Position numbers and translations under genes: made by a program. From Mesostigma viride (lineage: Eukaryota > Streptophyta > Mesostigmatophyceae > Mesostigmatales > Mesostigmataceae), in assembly GCA_009746045.1 (NCBI GenBank), contig RPFO01001186.1:96501-134540 (forward strand): a stretch of 38,040 nt of DNA, in the 5' to 3' direction. Positions 20,401-29,498 of this stretch are shown one piece after another. The notes beneath the pieces were generated by a model. The model ran no database searches and had not been told where the DNA came from. It saw only the letters and a list, made by a program, of their open reading frames with translations. Each line of letters starts with the position of its first letter. The first letter of the stretch is position 1.

Positions 20401-21611
20401 AAGAGCGGGTGATTTGTTGACGAGCAGCTCTGGGCAAGACGGTGCATAAAATGCCACGAGTCCAAACGCACTGGTCACAATGTCCGGCCAATTGCAGAAC
20501 AGCTTCTTGATGGTGCATTCCCCGTGCTCTGCACAACACCCCCTCAGTGTCTGTGTATACTAGGTGCATGTGGTGGCGGGATTCCATGGATGTCATATCG
20601 GCGAATGATGCCATCGATCATGGGGGAAAGCGACTCCAGGCTCTCGCTCTCTGAAAAAACAGACATCAAAACTTTGCCGTTCTCGTTGCCGACATTTGTG
20701 CACAATTGCGATGTGCCAAGCGCAGCACCTGTCAACTTTTTGCAAAAGCCGAAGGTGCTATCAATTTTGAGTACCTTTCCATGCACGCTAGTGATGCAAG
20801 ACAGAAGATGCGGGAGCCAATTGAAAACATCTCTCAAGTAACATGAAATAAACCATTCCGGTCCAGGCAACCCACGGGGACGTGGTGCTGGGACATAGTT
20901 GTGTGGCAAGCTGGCAAAGCCGCCCTTATTATGTCGCTGGCAGTCCCGACAATAATGTAACATCCTTCTTGCCCATTCCTCTTCATGGGCAGTGCGAATC
21001 AAGCGCCATACAGAGGTTGTGGAATTGCCCTTCGTTCTGGCCCGCATTTGTAATGCTATGTCCTCGTCCATGGCATACTTGTGCGTTAGAAGCACCCTGA
21101 ACTGTTTTCTTGTCCCTGGCTGTAGATCGCGTAGCTGTGCAAGTAGGAGAGCATCCCAGGAGACGAGCCTCTTATGACAGCCCTCCCTGCACCATGCACA
21201 GTTGCTCTCCAACTAAATAATACCAGTCACGTCTTGCAACAACTTGCCTAACGGAAGGGTGCCAACACCTGTGAACCAGCTCTTTCCTGGTTATATAGTG
21301 CCATCTTTTTCTCTTATGCAAGATTCATAAGGGCAGTACAGCTTGGCGACCCCCCTTTTCACTGGGGCCCACAACATCAGCGACTGCCTAAAGTAACTAC
21401 CAGGTTCCGGAGCTTTGTGTATGGTGACCGATACCTCAGGGGGGTGATACCAAAGGTTGAGTGCATTCGGCTTCCAGGCCTTGTTCAACCATGCGAGGTC
21501 GTTCGCAGCGACTGCTGAATGCCACACGTTGGGAAACTGACCAGAAACATGCGCTTGTGTGCAACCTGAGGGCGAGGCTGAAGGAGGATTTCCTCTTCCA
21601 CCACCAGCACC
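17449..21611 (-). pseudogene. DUF6729-like transposon gene, broken by frameshifts and by the 9-kb insertion
   Basis: Reading down the minus strand: an exon from 21611 (acceptor GTTACAG) carries NLWYHPPEVSV and LYCPYESC, the N-terminal W-PP / CP-C pattern I associate with DUF6729. At 21212-20544 come ESNCAWCREGC, RTKGNS and KIDSTFGF (Asp at about 20760). Near 20440-20470 is LDSWHFMHRL, and at 19766-20350 YRCPRGTTSLEDFH and GLARWNEDRA. Then DTGERIGVEYLYKQ near 19650, triplicated small exons, and a C-terminal part at 18300-18600 leading into the repeat region continued at 8395-7401. At least four frame changes are needed (about 21250, 20540, 20470 and 20350), so no intact protein is encoded. The order of conserved blocks suggests an RNase H-like transposase. 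I recall this family as uncharacterised in animals, fungi and algae. Confidence 0.65.
18757..19317 (-). repeat. Triplicated exon-intron unit, about 240 bp
   Basis: Three copies of a small exon at 18757-18840, 18998-19079 and 19237-19317. Each is preceded by acceptor GTGCTTGCAG or similar, and two end in CAAG before GTGATT (the middle one CG before GTGATT). They encode variants of SLYEIPPxxPEVDAPSGQPPQ. The first two units are virtually identical over the ~239-bp period, including the intron, so the duplication is recent. The exon in the middle copy is 2 bases shorter at its donor and would shift the frame. Confidence 0.75.
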
Positions 21612-21749
21612 CTGTAACGTAACAGCATATCAAGCACAAAATATGCACATCCGGGTCGCAACGCGAGCACACTCATAATGCCAATGAAGCACAACCATAC
21701 AAACGGGCATGTGGAGGTCGGACACGCACCATTGTGATTCACTTCTAAA

Positions 21750-22470
21750 ATAACAATGCTTTATTCAAGGTACAGCATACCCACATACCACGTTGAATAT
21801 GCACATGTAAGCAATGATGCTAGTAAGTTCCTTGTATTGGTCAAATTACTCAGTATACACCACATACATCACAACATAACTGGTTAATGTCGCGCCTGTA
21901 TCTCTCTTTTCAAAAACAAATCTCCAAAAGGAAACATCTCAATGTTGACAAATGATGACTCTACATCAACAACCTCGTGCGCCTCACTGAGAAATTGCGG
22001 TGAGCTGCACTAGGAACACATAAACAAATACTACAATAGTACATAGATATATTGTGGACAACTATATACTACCTCCGGGCCATTAAAATATCTACGTGGG
22101 TGGGCCATTAAAATATCTACATATTGGACACTGTGTATGAGGCACTACCACGGTAATTTATATGGGAATTTTTCAAAGCCCTTCCATGTCCTCATACCTA
22201 GAGATGTATAGCAACGACCTATGAAAAAAAATCTGGGTTTGGACTCTGAAGTTAGAGGCACCACAAAAAGACACCTAGGGGGGTCACCTGGCCCTTGGCT
22301 AATTTTGGCGCACATGCCCGCGTTAAATTAGTGCAAATGAGAGATAGGAACCACGTGTGGGATTTGACATCACATCCATGCTGGTGGCACACTTGGGTAT
22401 GAGCCCACCAATTTGGGGCCAAATCGCAAAGCGTTTGGGCACATAAAACTGCCATGGTGCACTGATGGGT
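21750..22470. other. Non-coding DNA with a short direct repeat
   Basis: No gene recognised. A 19-base direct repeat, GGGCCATTAAAATATCTAC, occurs at 22077-22095 and 22102-22120. Confidence 0.5.
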
Positions 22471-23890
22471 ATTTTTCAGGGACATTTCAGTTACATTTTT
22501 TATTCACACTTTCAGTTACATGCAGGCTTATAACTTCATTACATGAACAGGTCTTTGAGAGCCCTCTTATTGCATGTAGCATCCCCAGACTTGTGTACAA
22601 GAGAGTGGCACCTCTAAAGCCACAGTTAGTTAGGGACCATTAACCCATGACTGGCGTAAATAATGCCTACAAAATCATCACAAAAAAGGACCTTCCCATG
22701 CCCTACAAACTTGAAAATCTGTGCAATACATTCCTTAAATGGCAATGGGAGAGGCTGCCACACTCAAAATTGGTGCAATACAATGTAGAGAGGCTAAATC
22801 CCAGCACCCAGCATGTGGGCCTGCAGTTTACTAGGAGAGAGGATGCACGCATGGGCATGCCCATTTCATGCCACCAAACATCAACCATACCACCTGTGAC
22901 AAGCGTATGGTTCAAAAAAATGGGCAAAACCACTTCAACCTTAAAGTGGCGGCATATCATTACTAATGACCATTAAACCGGTGCTGAAGGCTGCAAAACC
23001 AGTGCTAAAGAAGCACGCTTGGCATGTAAATGAATGCAAACTGTCCTATTGCAAGGCCTTTAGTAGTCACCTTATACTACGCTAGTGCCGCTTTCTTGCA
23101 CCCCATTAGAACCTTGCATCTGCCTTTATAGTGGTATAAAGCAGTGGTGTTGCACACTATAGTAATTGCTTGTGTAAATGCTGCCTAGCCAATGCTAAGA
23201 AACCCATCCAACGTTTTTACCTTCATATGCTGAGAATTTACCTATGGGAAAGTGGGCAGAGGCAAGGGGAAAAGAGTACTAACTTGCTTCCCTAGGCTGC
23301 ACAAGTATAATTTTCAGGGGCATTTCAGCCACTAAGTTGAATGTGCACCCCAAGCGACGTTTAGGCTTCTAACCTGGACAAAAGAGCATGTCGCTTTTAA
23401 CACAGCACTTCCAGACTTGTATGAAACAGTTTGGCACCCTCACAAGCATAAAAGGGTCCATTTCTTGACAACTGGCGTTCATAGTGATCACTTAATCGCC
23501 AGCAACCTCGAGCTCAGCATGCCTCCAAAATTGTATACATTGCATAATAACTTCTTTAAACGGCAAGGGGAGTGGCTGCCACACTCAAACCTAATGCACT
23601 ACAATGCTTAATGTCCAAATCCCAGCACCCAGCATGTGGGCCTGTAGTTTAGTAGGGGGAAATATGCACGCATGGGCATGCCCATTCATGCCAGCAAACA
23701 TCAACCACACCACCTGTGACAGGCGTATGCTTCCAAAAACTGGACAAAACCGCTTCAAACTCAAAGTGGCGGCATATCATTACACATGACAATTAAACCA
23801 GTACGAAAGGCAGCAAAGAACGCACGCTGGGCATTTTAATGATTGCAAACTGTGCTGTTGCAAGGCCTTAACTCACCCTACTGCGCTAGT
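22470..23890. repeat. Diverged tandem duplication, unit about 835 bp
   Basis: The first unit starts near TTTTTCAGGGACATTTCAG (about 22473) and the second near TTTTCAGGGGCATTTCAG (about 23309). Shared blocks include CCCAGCACCCAGCATGTGGG (22800 and 23620), CATGGGCATGCCCATT and AAAGTGGCGGCATATCATTA. The copies differ by substitutions and by indels. No coding frame is conserved between them, so the unit is non-coding. Confidence 0.75.
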
Positions 23891-24036
23891 GACGCTCTCC
23901 TGTGCCCCCTTTAGAACCTTGCATCTGGCTTTTAAGTGGTAAGCATAGGTGGGCTGGCCGCATCGACAGAACCGACCTATACGACGTGCACCACCCTGGT
24001 CCAACACACACGTCCACATCCCCCTTATCCCCCTTA

Positions 24037-24141
24037 ACCTCTTCTCCCCCTTATCTATCTACGATGGATCACCTCTTCTCCCCCTTATCTATCTCTGATG
24101 GATCACCTCTTCTCCCCCTTATCTATCTATGATGGATCACC
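24037..24141. repeat. 34-bp minisatellite, three copies
   Basis: The unit ACCTCTTCTCCCCCTTATCT... starts at 24037, 24071 and 24105, a period of 34. It abuts the 3' end of the acyltransferase exon at 24141 and repeats the splice-donor sequence GAG-GTGATCC of that exon (minus strand). Confidence 0.85.
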
Positions 24142-24723
24142 TCGTCTCGGTGAGCTTCTCGCTCGGCCGGTAGTACTTGAGGTACCCGTCCCACGGCATT
24201 GGCTTGATGCCCGCCTTCTGCGCGATGACCCGCTTGACCCTGCAGGGTGGGGCCAGCCGCAGGACACACCACACGCGTGCGGGCACGCGTCAGGTTGGCG
24301 TATGCACATCCACGGGGCATGAAGGCATCCGCAGGGGAGTGAGGGGAAACCAATGTCCCAGTGCTGCGGAAACCAATGTCCCATGTGTGCTAAAACAAGG
24401 TGGTAAACCTGCGACAGTATATCTATAATAGCCATGGATGGGCCACTGCATAACAAATCGATATGAGCCACAGACGGCAGAGCAAGCTGTGCTCTTAATA
24501 ACAGGCAGCGGATGCCTTACAAGCATACTCAACAAAGTGCAAGGTAGAAGAAAAAAAATAAACTGGTGGTAAGCATCCACGATGACTCGGTCATTCTAAC
24601 GCAGCCATTACACCTAACTCGGTCATTACACCCGACCCTAAGCGCGCACCTGTCGGCAAAGTCCTCGGGGGTCTCCCCCTCCTGCTGCGTCTGGGGCTCC
24701 AGGTACCAGACGTCGCACACAGT
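24141..24723 (-). pseudogene. Two exons of a PlsC-type lysophospholipid acyltransferase (LPEAT/LPCAT-like), captured fragment
   Basis: Exon at 24650-24723 (acceptor GCCAG, donor CAG-GTGCGC) encodes TVCDVWYLEPQTQQEGETPEDFADR. Exon at 24141-24239 (acceptor CCCTGCAG, donor GAG-GTGATCC) joins in phase and gives VKRVIAQKAGIKPMPWDGYLKYYRPS. The WDGYLKYxRPS ending and the 'LEPxTxxEGE' element match what I know of the C-terminal catalytic-domain edge of plant and algal LPEAT/LPCAT proteins, which re-acylate lysophospholipids in the ER membrane. The HX4D acyltransferase motif and the membrane segments are absent, and no downstream exon is visible. Splicing signals are intact, so this looks like a host-gene piece carried by a transposon or left over from a broken gene. 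Confidence 0.65.
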
Positions 24724-25008
24724 CTGGCACTACCGCCCACGACGTCATCAGACGCAGCAGGTGGTGGGTGAACGACTGCCTGCGCACGGGAAGGGCCGAG
24801 GTGGGGCAGAGCAGGGCACGGGCAGGGCAGGGCAAAGGCAGGGGTCCACCATCCGTTAACAAACAGCAAGCATGACACTGCACAGTCACCATGAATGAAA
24901 GCTCGAGCCCCTCAGGGCAAAAGGATTGGGTGGCCACAGACCGTGCATCTGGGAGGTGGTCGTGCAATATAATACATGGATCAGGAAGATACTACATAGT
25001 GCACTGAC

Positions 25009-25272
25009 CTCAGGGTTCGGCCTTGGCTGCTGCTGGCCGGCTAGTAGAGCATTAACAAACTCTCTTTTTTTTGCTTCGGCTTCGGCTGCCATGAAAGCGG
25101 CGTGCTCCCTTTTCCACTGCTGCGTAAGCCGCTCCCTCTCCCCCCGCACCCACTTGGGCACCACACCCGTGTGTGGCCAAGCCGGGGGGGGGCCATGAGG
25201 TCGGCGGCTGTCGCTCCATGCCCTCAACCTGCCCCTCCACTGTGCCTCTGTTAACCCCTCCTTATTTGGCAT
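25009..25272 (-). CDS. Possible exon of unknown protein (charged, helical)
   Basis: Open from an ATG at 25272 to a donor-like CTGAG-GTCAGTG at 25009, 88 codons. The sequence is rich in Trp, Arg, Glu and Ala (GLTEAQWRGRLRAW, FMAAEAEAKKREFV) and would be mostly helical. It lies upstream of the acyltransferase exons on the same strand. I do not recognise it as part of that enzyme; it may be another captured exon or part of a transposon gene. Confidence 0.35.
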
Positions 25273-25493
25273 GCACAGTCCGATAGGTCCTTCCCGGCCG
25301 GCTAGAGTTGTTCGCTCAAGGCGATTGCAGCTATTGGGAGGACCAATTGTCGGCCAAAAAAAGAGCCGGCTCTACCGAACGCCATGGCCGAGACGTCGCT
25401 TGTTTTTCGTTGATCAAGTCACACCGGCTCTTTTCTCCCATTTCCCGGTATTTTTCTGCGCTGCCAACTGCCAAGCGTCGCTTGCTCCGCGCA

Positions 25494-25896
25494 TCGTTGT
25501 CTCACTCGGGTGAGACAGATATTAGTTCCCAGCGTGCCGTTGTCTCAGCTTAGCGTGTTCAAGTGAGACATGCAACGGGTAGTTCCCAGCTAGCCGTTGT
25601 GTCAAGGTAGTGAGACAACGGGTAGTTCCCAGCTAGCCGTTGTGTCAAGGTAGTGAGACAACGGGTAGTTCCCAGCGCTTCGTTGTCTTACTCAAGTGAG
25701 ACAGATATTAGTTCCCAGCGCGTCGTTGTCTCACTCTAGTGAGACAGATATTAGTTCCCAGCGCGTCGTTGTCTCACTTGAGTGAGACAACGGGTACTTC
25801 CTACAGCGTCGTTGTCTCACCCTAGTGAGACAGATATTAGTTCCCAGCGCGTCGTTGTCTCACTTGAGTGAGACAACGGGTAGTTTCCAGCGCGTC
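25494..25896. repeat. Right palindromic-unit array, left block
   Basis: About nine units of palindrome (TTGTCTCACT...AGTGAGACA) plus linker TAGTTCCCAGC. The orientation is opposite to the array at 1192-2875. It ends in CCAGCGCGTC exactly at the retrotransposon LTR and resumes at 36895, so it was one array before the insertion. Confidence 0.9.
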
Positions 25897-26572
25897 TGTT
25901 ACGTCCCGAGCCGGACGGTGCGAAAGATCTAATCTAGTATAAGGTGCAGTTTAATAAGCCGGCATAGCCGCGCATCCGCGTACCGCGATAGCAAGCAAAG
26001 ATCGCAGTACATTGACTAACTGAGCAGCGGTTTATCCTCAACTAGGCCTTATAGCATGATTAATTAATCTAGCTATATAACACGGCATGTCATGAGGCAA
26101 ATGACATCCGGATTAGTGCCCCTTGGTCTGAGAGAGTCGTCAACACTCGTTTCATTAATCATCAAACCAAAGAGAGAGAGTCCATCGTCCACAGACCAAT
26201 TTCACCTAGCTGCGCTACCAAGCTGGCAAGTTGGTGTGCAGGCGCGCCGACATGCCCGCCGATCTTCCAGATACTGCCGTCAAGCCCCAATAGGTTCTGT
26301 ATGACGTCTAGGGCCGGCCCGGCCCCTAGAAGATCTCGTACTTCTGGCTAGGCCCAAAATAACTGGTCCGGAACACACAAAGTACCAAATAAACGCACAA
26401 AGTCCCGAACTTAAGACAAATTCCCAAATAAGTCCCGAATTGAGTCCTACATATAGTCCGGCGGACTATGAAAGCGAGCTATCGAAAGTCCCAAACGAAT
26501 AATAACAAATGACTTTCGACTTATTTATATTGAAGGCATTGTTACGCCCATACAAAGGTCTGGGCCGTAACA
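25897..26572 (-). repeat. 3' LTR (676 bp)
   Basis: On the plus strand it begins TGTTACG and ends CGTAACA, so it has the usual TG...CA ends within a short inverted repeat. It aligns with 35948-36894 over its whole length. The polypurine tract abuts its right edge. Confidence 0.9.
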
Positions 26573-26586
26573 CTCCTCCCTTCCCC
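26573..26586 (-). other. Polypurine tract
   Basis: Minus strand GGGGAAGGGAGGAG directly before the TGTTACG of the 3' LTR. It is in the right place to prime plus-strand synthesis. Confidence 0.85.
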
Positions 26587-26905
26587 AGGGGACGATAGCT
26601 ATATCGTCCAGGCTTGGGGCGCACGCAACAAGACAATTAACACAAACAAACAAACAAGAAAAAAAAGAAGCTCTTGCAAGCAAAACAAGCAACACACAAA
26701 AGCGACAATTGCCCAGGCTGGGCAGTCAGCTATAGAGAACAATAGTACAAAATCGGCCATGGGGATACTATGTCCCAACCCCTGTTCGCCAGCGGGTTAG
26801 TAAAGCCAATTCTCCCCAGCGTTGCCACACAAGGACAATTCCTTGATAGCCGATGGGATGCTGTCGCCATCCCGTTGCAATCCATCCATGAGGAGGTCGC
26901 GACCC

Positions 26906-27883
26906 TCACATTCCTCCAATGCTGGGGCCCACCCCTCCCGACCGCGCCTTCCGTTGACGATACTCGTGGAGTACCTGGCGACCCTGCTCACCAATTTCCT
27001 CGAGGATCTTCCCGGGGTTAGCGAGGTGATCCGCATTGTATGCGAGCTGGTATTCGTTCACGTTGGTGCGCGTTTGAGCGAGGTCTACCCACGTCCCGGT
27101 GGGCCAGTACGACATGAATGCGGCCAGGTATTGCGGGTGCGTGAACATGATTGTGCCCGCGTTCCAATCAATAACCCCACATCCATGCTCCGCAAAGAAA
27201 CCTCCCGCCATGGTCAACACTACGACGCGCACCTGGAGAGCGTTGAAGCGAAAGCCCGGAGCCCTCACAAAGTTGGGCACAACCCAGTCGAGGAATGCCT
27301 CTCCCTCGCACGGAGCATACTTGGGACAGTCAACCTTTCGAGGTTTACCATCTACCATGTATTTTGGCAGCTCCCGCTTGGGGCCGTAACGCGTACCAGA
27401 ACCCTCTGGCGTCGATTCTAGGCAGTCCTGGGGTCGCGGGGCCGCCCTCCCTGGGTGCAAGTCGAAGCAGACTAGCTCGCGCATGGAGCCTCGCTCCACA
27501 TACGCATGAGTTCCTGCCTCAATGTGCAGCGGTTGCGGTCGATGATAGTCCGCGCTGTCGACGGCCACGAACGGCGGTGGTGGGAGTTCAATGTAGACGG
27601 CAACACCCCGAAACTCGCGTAAGGGGCGTACTCGTTGTGGGCCGGGAAACGCGCTGACGTAAGCGCCCACCGTCCATGGCGCCGGTCGAGCCACCGCCTG
27701 TACGATCAAAGACCCCTGCGCGGGAGATATAAAGCCCACCGCTGGTATCGGGCCACGCCTCAGTCTGGTATATGGGCGCGGGACGTCTCCACGCGGGCCA
27801 CCCGCTCGGAGTAAGTTCGAGCTTCTCGGCGCGGACTCTGGAAATCCGCGGAGACGCTGCCCGCCGACACCTCGTTCGTACAT
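26906..27883 (-). CDS. Extra ORF between integrase and 3' LTR, function unknown
   Basis: The open frame covers 325 codons, in the position where some Gypsy elements carry an additional gene. Residues ~190-300 look folded (FLDWVVPNFVRAPGF, VVLTMAGGFFAEHGCGVIDW, AAFMSYWPTGTWVDLAQ). No signal peptide or clear membrane segment is apparent, so it is not an obvious envelope protein. An overlapping frame at 27760-28254 (Thr/Arg/Gln-rich, TPIQQQDGDAV) may be its true N-terminal part, joined by a frame change near 27.8 kb. I do not recognise the family. Confidence 0.5.
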   Translation of the reverse strand: MYERGVGGQRLRGFPESAPRSSNLLRAGGPRGDVPRPYTRLRRGPIPAVGFISPAQGSLIVQAVARPAPWTVGAYVSAFPGPQRVRPLREFRGVAVYIELPPPPFVAVDSADYHRPQPLHIEAGTHAYVERGSMRELVCFDLHPGRAAPRPQDCLESTPEGSGTRYGPKRELPKYMVDGKPRKVDCPKYAPCEGEAFLDWVVPNFVRAPGFRFNALQVRVVVLTMAGGFFAEHGCGVIDWNAGTIMFTHPQYLAAFMSYWPTGTWVDLAQTRTNVNEYQLAYNADHLANPGKILEEIGEQGRQVLHEYRQRKARSGGVGPSIGGM

Positions 27884-28286
27884 GCGCGACGTCTAACTTC
27901 TCGCTGGGCATCCGGTTCCACTTGGGGCCGTTTCTGGTTGCGCTCAATATCCTCGGAATCGAGCTTAGTCAGGTCGGTCGAGCCGCCCGTTTGCCGGGTC
28001 GGTCCCGTCCCGACAAGAACCGTCATTCCGCCCGTGCCCTGGGTCCGAATGGTTCGCACAGCATCACCGTCCTGTTGCTGGATCGGTGTCACCGCAGGTG
28101 TGACAGAACCGCCCGTTCGCCGAGTCGGCCCTGCTTGCACATGGCGTTGGGGATGCTTTTCGACCCAATTACCACGATGGTGCGTACACCTCGACGTGAA
28201 TAACACAAGTGCCTTTGCGGCATCCTGGCTACACGTGATCAAGCCCGTTGTCATAGCGCCCCCACCACTACTACCTTCGCGGTAGC

Positions 28287-29498
28287 CTAGTGGAGGGCAT
28301 GCTGGGCCTTATACTCGCGAAGCAGACGCTCACATCCTTCTAGCTCATTCTCAGTTCGCCACGAATCCTCGTAATCATGCTGAGCAAAACGCCACCGTAC
28401 GCGATACTGTCGCTGTCTACCTCTCCCACGCTTGATGTCCCGGTGGTCCACGATCTCGGCCACCTCGTCTTCCTGTTCTCCAGTCTCGGGGTTGTACTCG
28501 ACAGGGGCCGGCGGGTTGAGCCGACCTTGGATGGAGTTCTGGTGGTATAACTTGAGCTGGTCTCGATGGAAGTTGGAGGAAGTGTTCCAGGAGCTCGGGA
28601 TGTCCACCTTGAACATCACATCTCCAAGCTTCTCCAGAACCTTGTGTGGCCCCAGGAACATAGGACGGAGCTTTGTCTTGAGCTCACCCTCTACCTTCTC
28701 AGAGAAACGTCCTAGGCGGGGGCCTTCCACCAGTACCCAGTCGCCCACCTCGATGGCCGGCGTGCGCGCATCTAGGCGGCCAGCAGTCCTCGCCATGTAG
28801 CGCTCAGCGGCGGCCCGGTAGCCCTTGACCGCACTGTCATGGGCCTGGCGCATCTGGACCAGCAGCCTCTCCACCCCTTCGAGGGTGTCTCGCCGGACCG
28901 ACTTTTCAGCTAAGGCTGGGCTTGTGAGAAGGTCAGTCGGCGTGAGCGGATGCCTGCCCGTGTTGAGGAAGAATGGTGTGAAGCCATGAGCTGCCTGGGG
29001 GGCGTTATTCAGGGAGAACTCCACCAAACCCAAGAACTCTTCCCAGTTGCTTCCCACCGCGTCGGTGTAGTGGCGCATGGTCTCTTGCACTGTGCGGTTC
29101 AGCCTCTCCACCAGGTGGGAGGACGAGCTGTGATATGCTGTCCCCAGCGACACCTTGGTGCCCAGGCATTCAAAGAACTCCTGCCAGAAGCGGGCCGTGA
29201 ACAGCTTGTCTCGGTCCGATATGAATTGCCGGCTGAGTCCGTGGTACCTGAACACGTGGTGAAGGTATAGCTTAGCGCAAGCCTCGGCCGTGAGCTCGGC
29301 CGGACATGGTGCCAGGTGACACATGCGCGTCAAACGGTCCAGGAAAACCAGAATCATGCTGTTGCCATTCTTGGTCTTCCGGAAGGGGCCAACAAAATCC
29401 ATCATCAGGAATCCCAAGGGCCCATCGGGTCTGGTAGGGTCTGGGGGACCGCCTGTGAGCCCGTATTGCGGGACTTCATGATCTGACATGATGGACAC
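28287..29498 (-). CDS. Integrase core and chromodomain (pol C-terminal part)
   Basis: Integrase joins the element's DNA to host chromatin. The catalytic triad is D34 (LMMDFVGPF), D95 (FISDRDKLF) and E131 (VERLNRT), with 35 residues between D95 and E131 as in retroviral-type integrases. A basic C-terminal region follows. The end (EVAEIVDHRDIKRG, YRVRWRF, DSWRTENELEGCERLLREY) is a chromodomain, which in chromoviruses directs insertion to marked chromatin. The zinc-binding part is in the preceding frame, so a one-base frameshift lies at about 29405-29430. The first residues of this frame before that point are not real. Confidence 0.9.
   Translation of the reverse strand: MSIMSDHEVPQYGLTGGPPDPTRPDGPLGFLMMDFVGPFRKTKNGNSMILVFLDRLTRMCHLAPCPAELTAEACAKLYLHHVFRYHGLSRQFISDRDKLFTARFWQEFFECLGTKVSLGTAYHSSSSHLVERLNRTVQETMRHYTDAVGSNWEEFLGLVEFSLNNAPQAAHGFTPFFLNTGRHPLTPTDLLTSPALAEKSVRRDTLEGVERLLVQMRQAHDSAVKGYRAAAERYMARTAGRLDARTPAIEVGDWVLVEGPRLGRFSEKVEGELKTKLRPMFLGPHKVLEKLGDVMFKVDIPSSWNTSSNFHRDQLKLYHQNSIQGRLNPPAPVEYNPETGEQEDEVAEIVDHRDIKRGRGRQRQYRVRWRFAQHDYEDSWRTENELEGCERLLREYKAQHALH

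Noticed and set aside
25494-25896. CRISPR-like array of palindromic repeats
   Set aside because: Repeats and linkers are both similar from unit to unit and no unique spacers occur. The setting is eukaryotic and no cas genes are present.
26906-27883. Envelope gene of an endogenous retrovirus
   Set aside because: No signal peptide, no clear membrane anchor and no fusion-peptide-like or cleavage motif was seen. The element is a chromovirus, which normally lacks an envelope.
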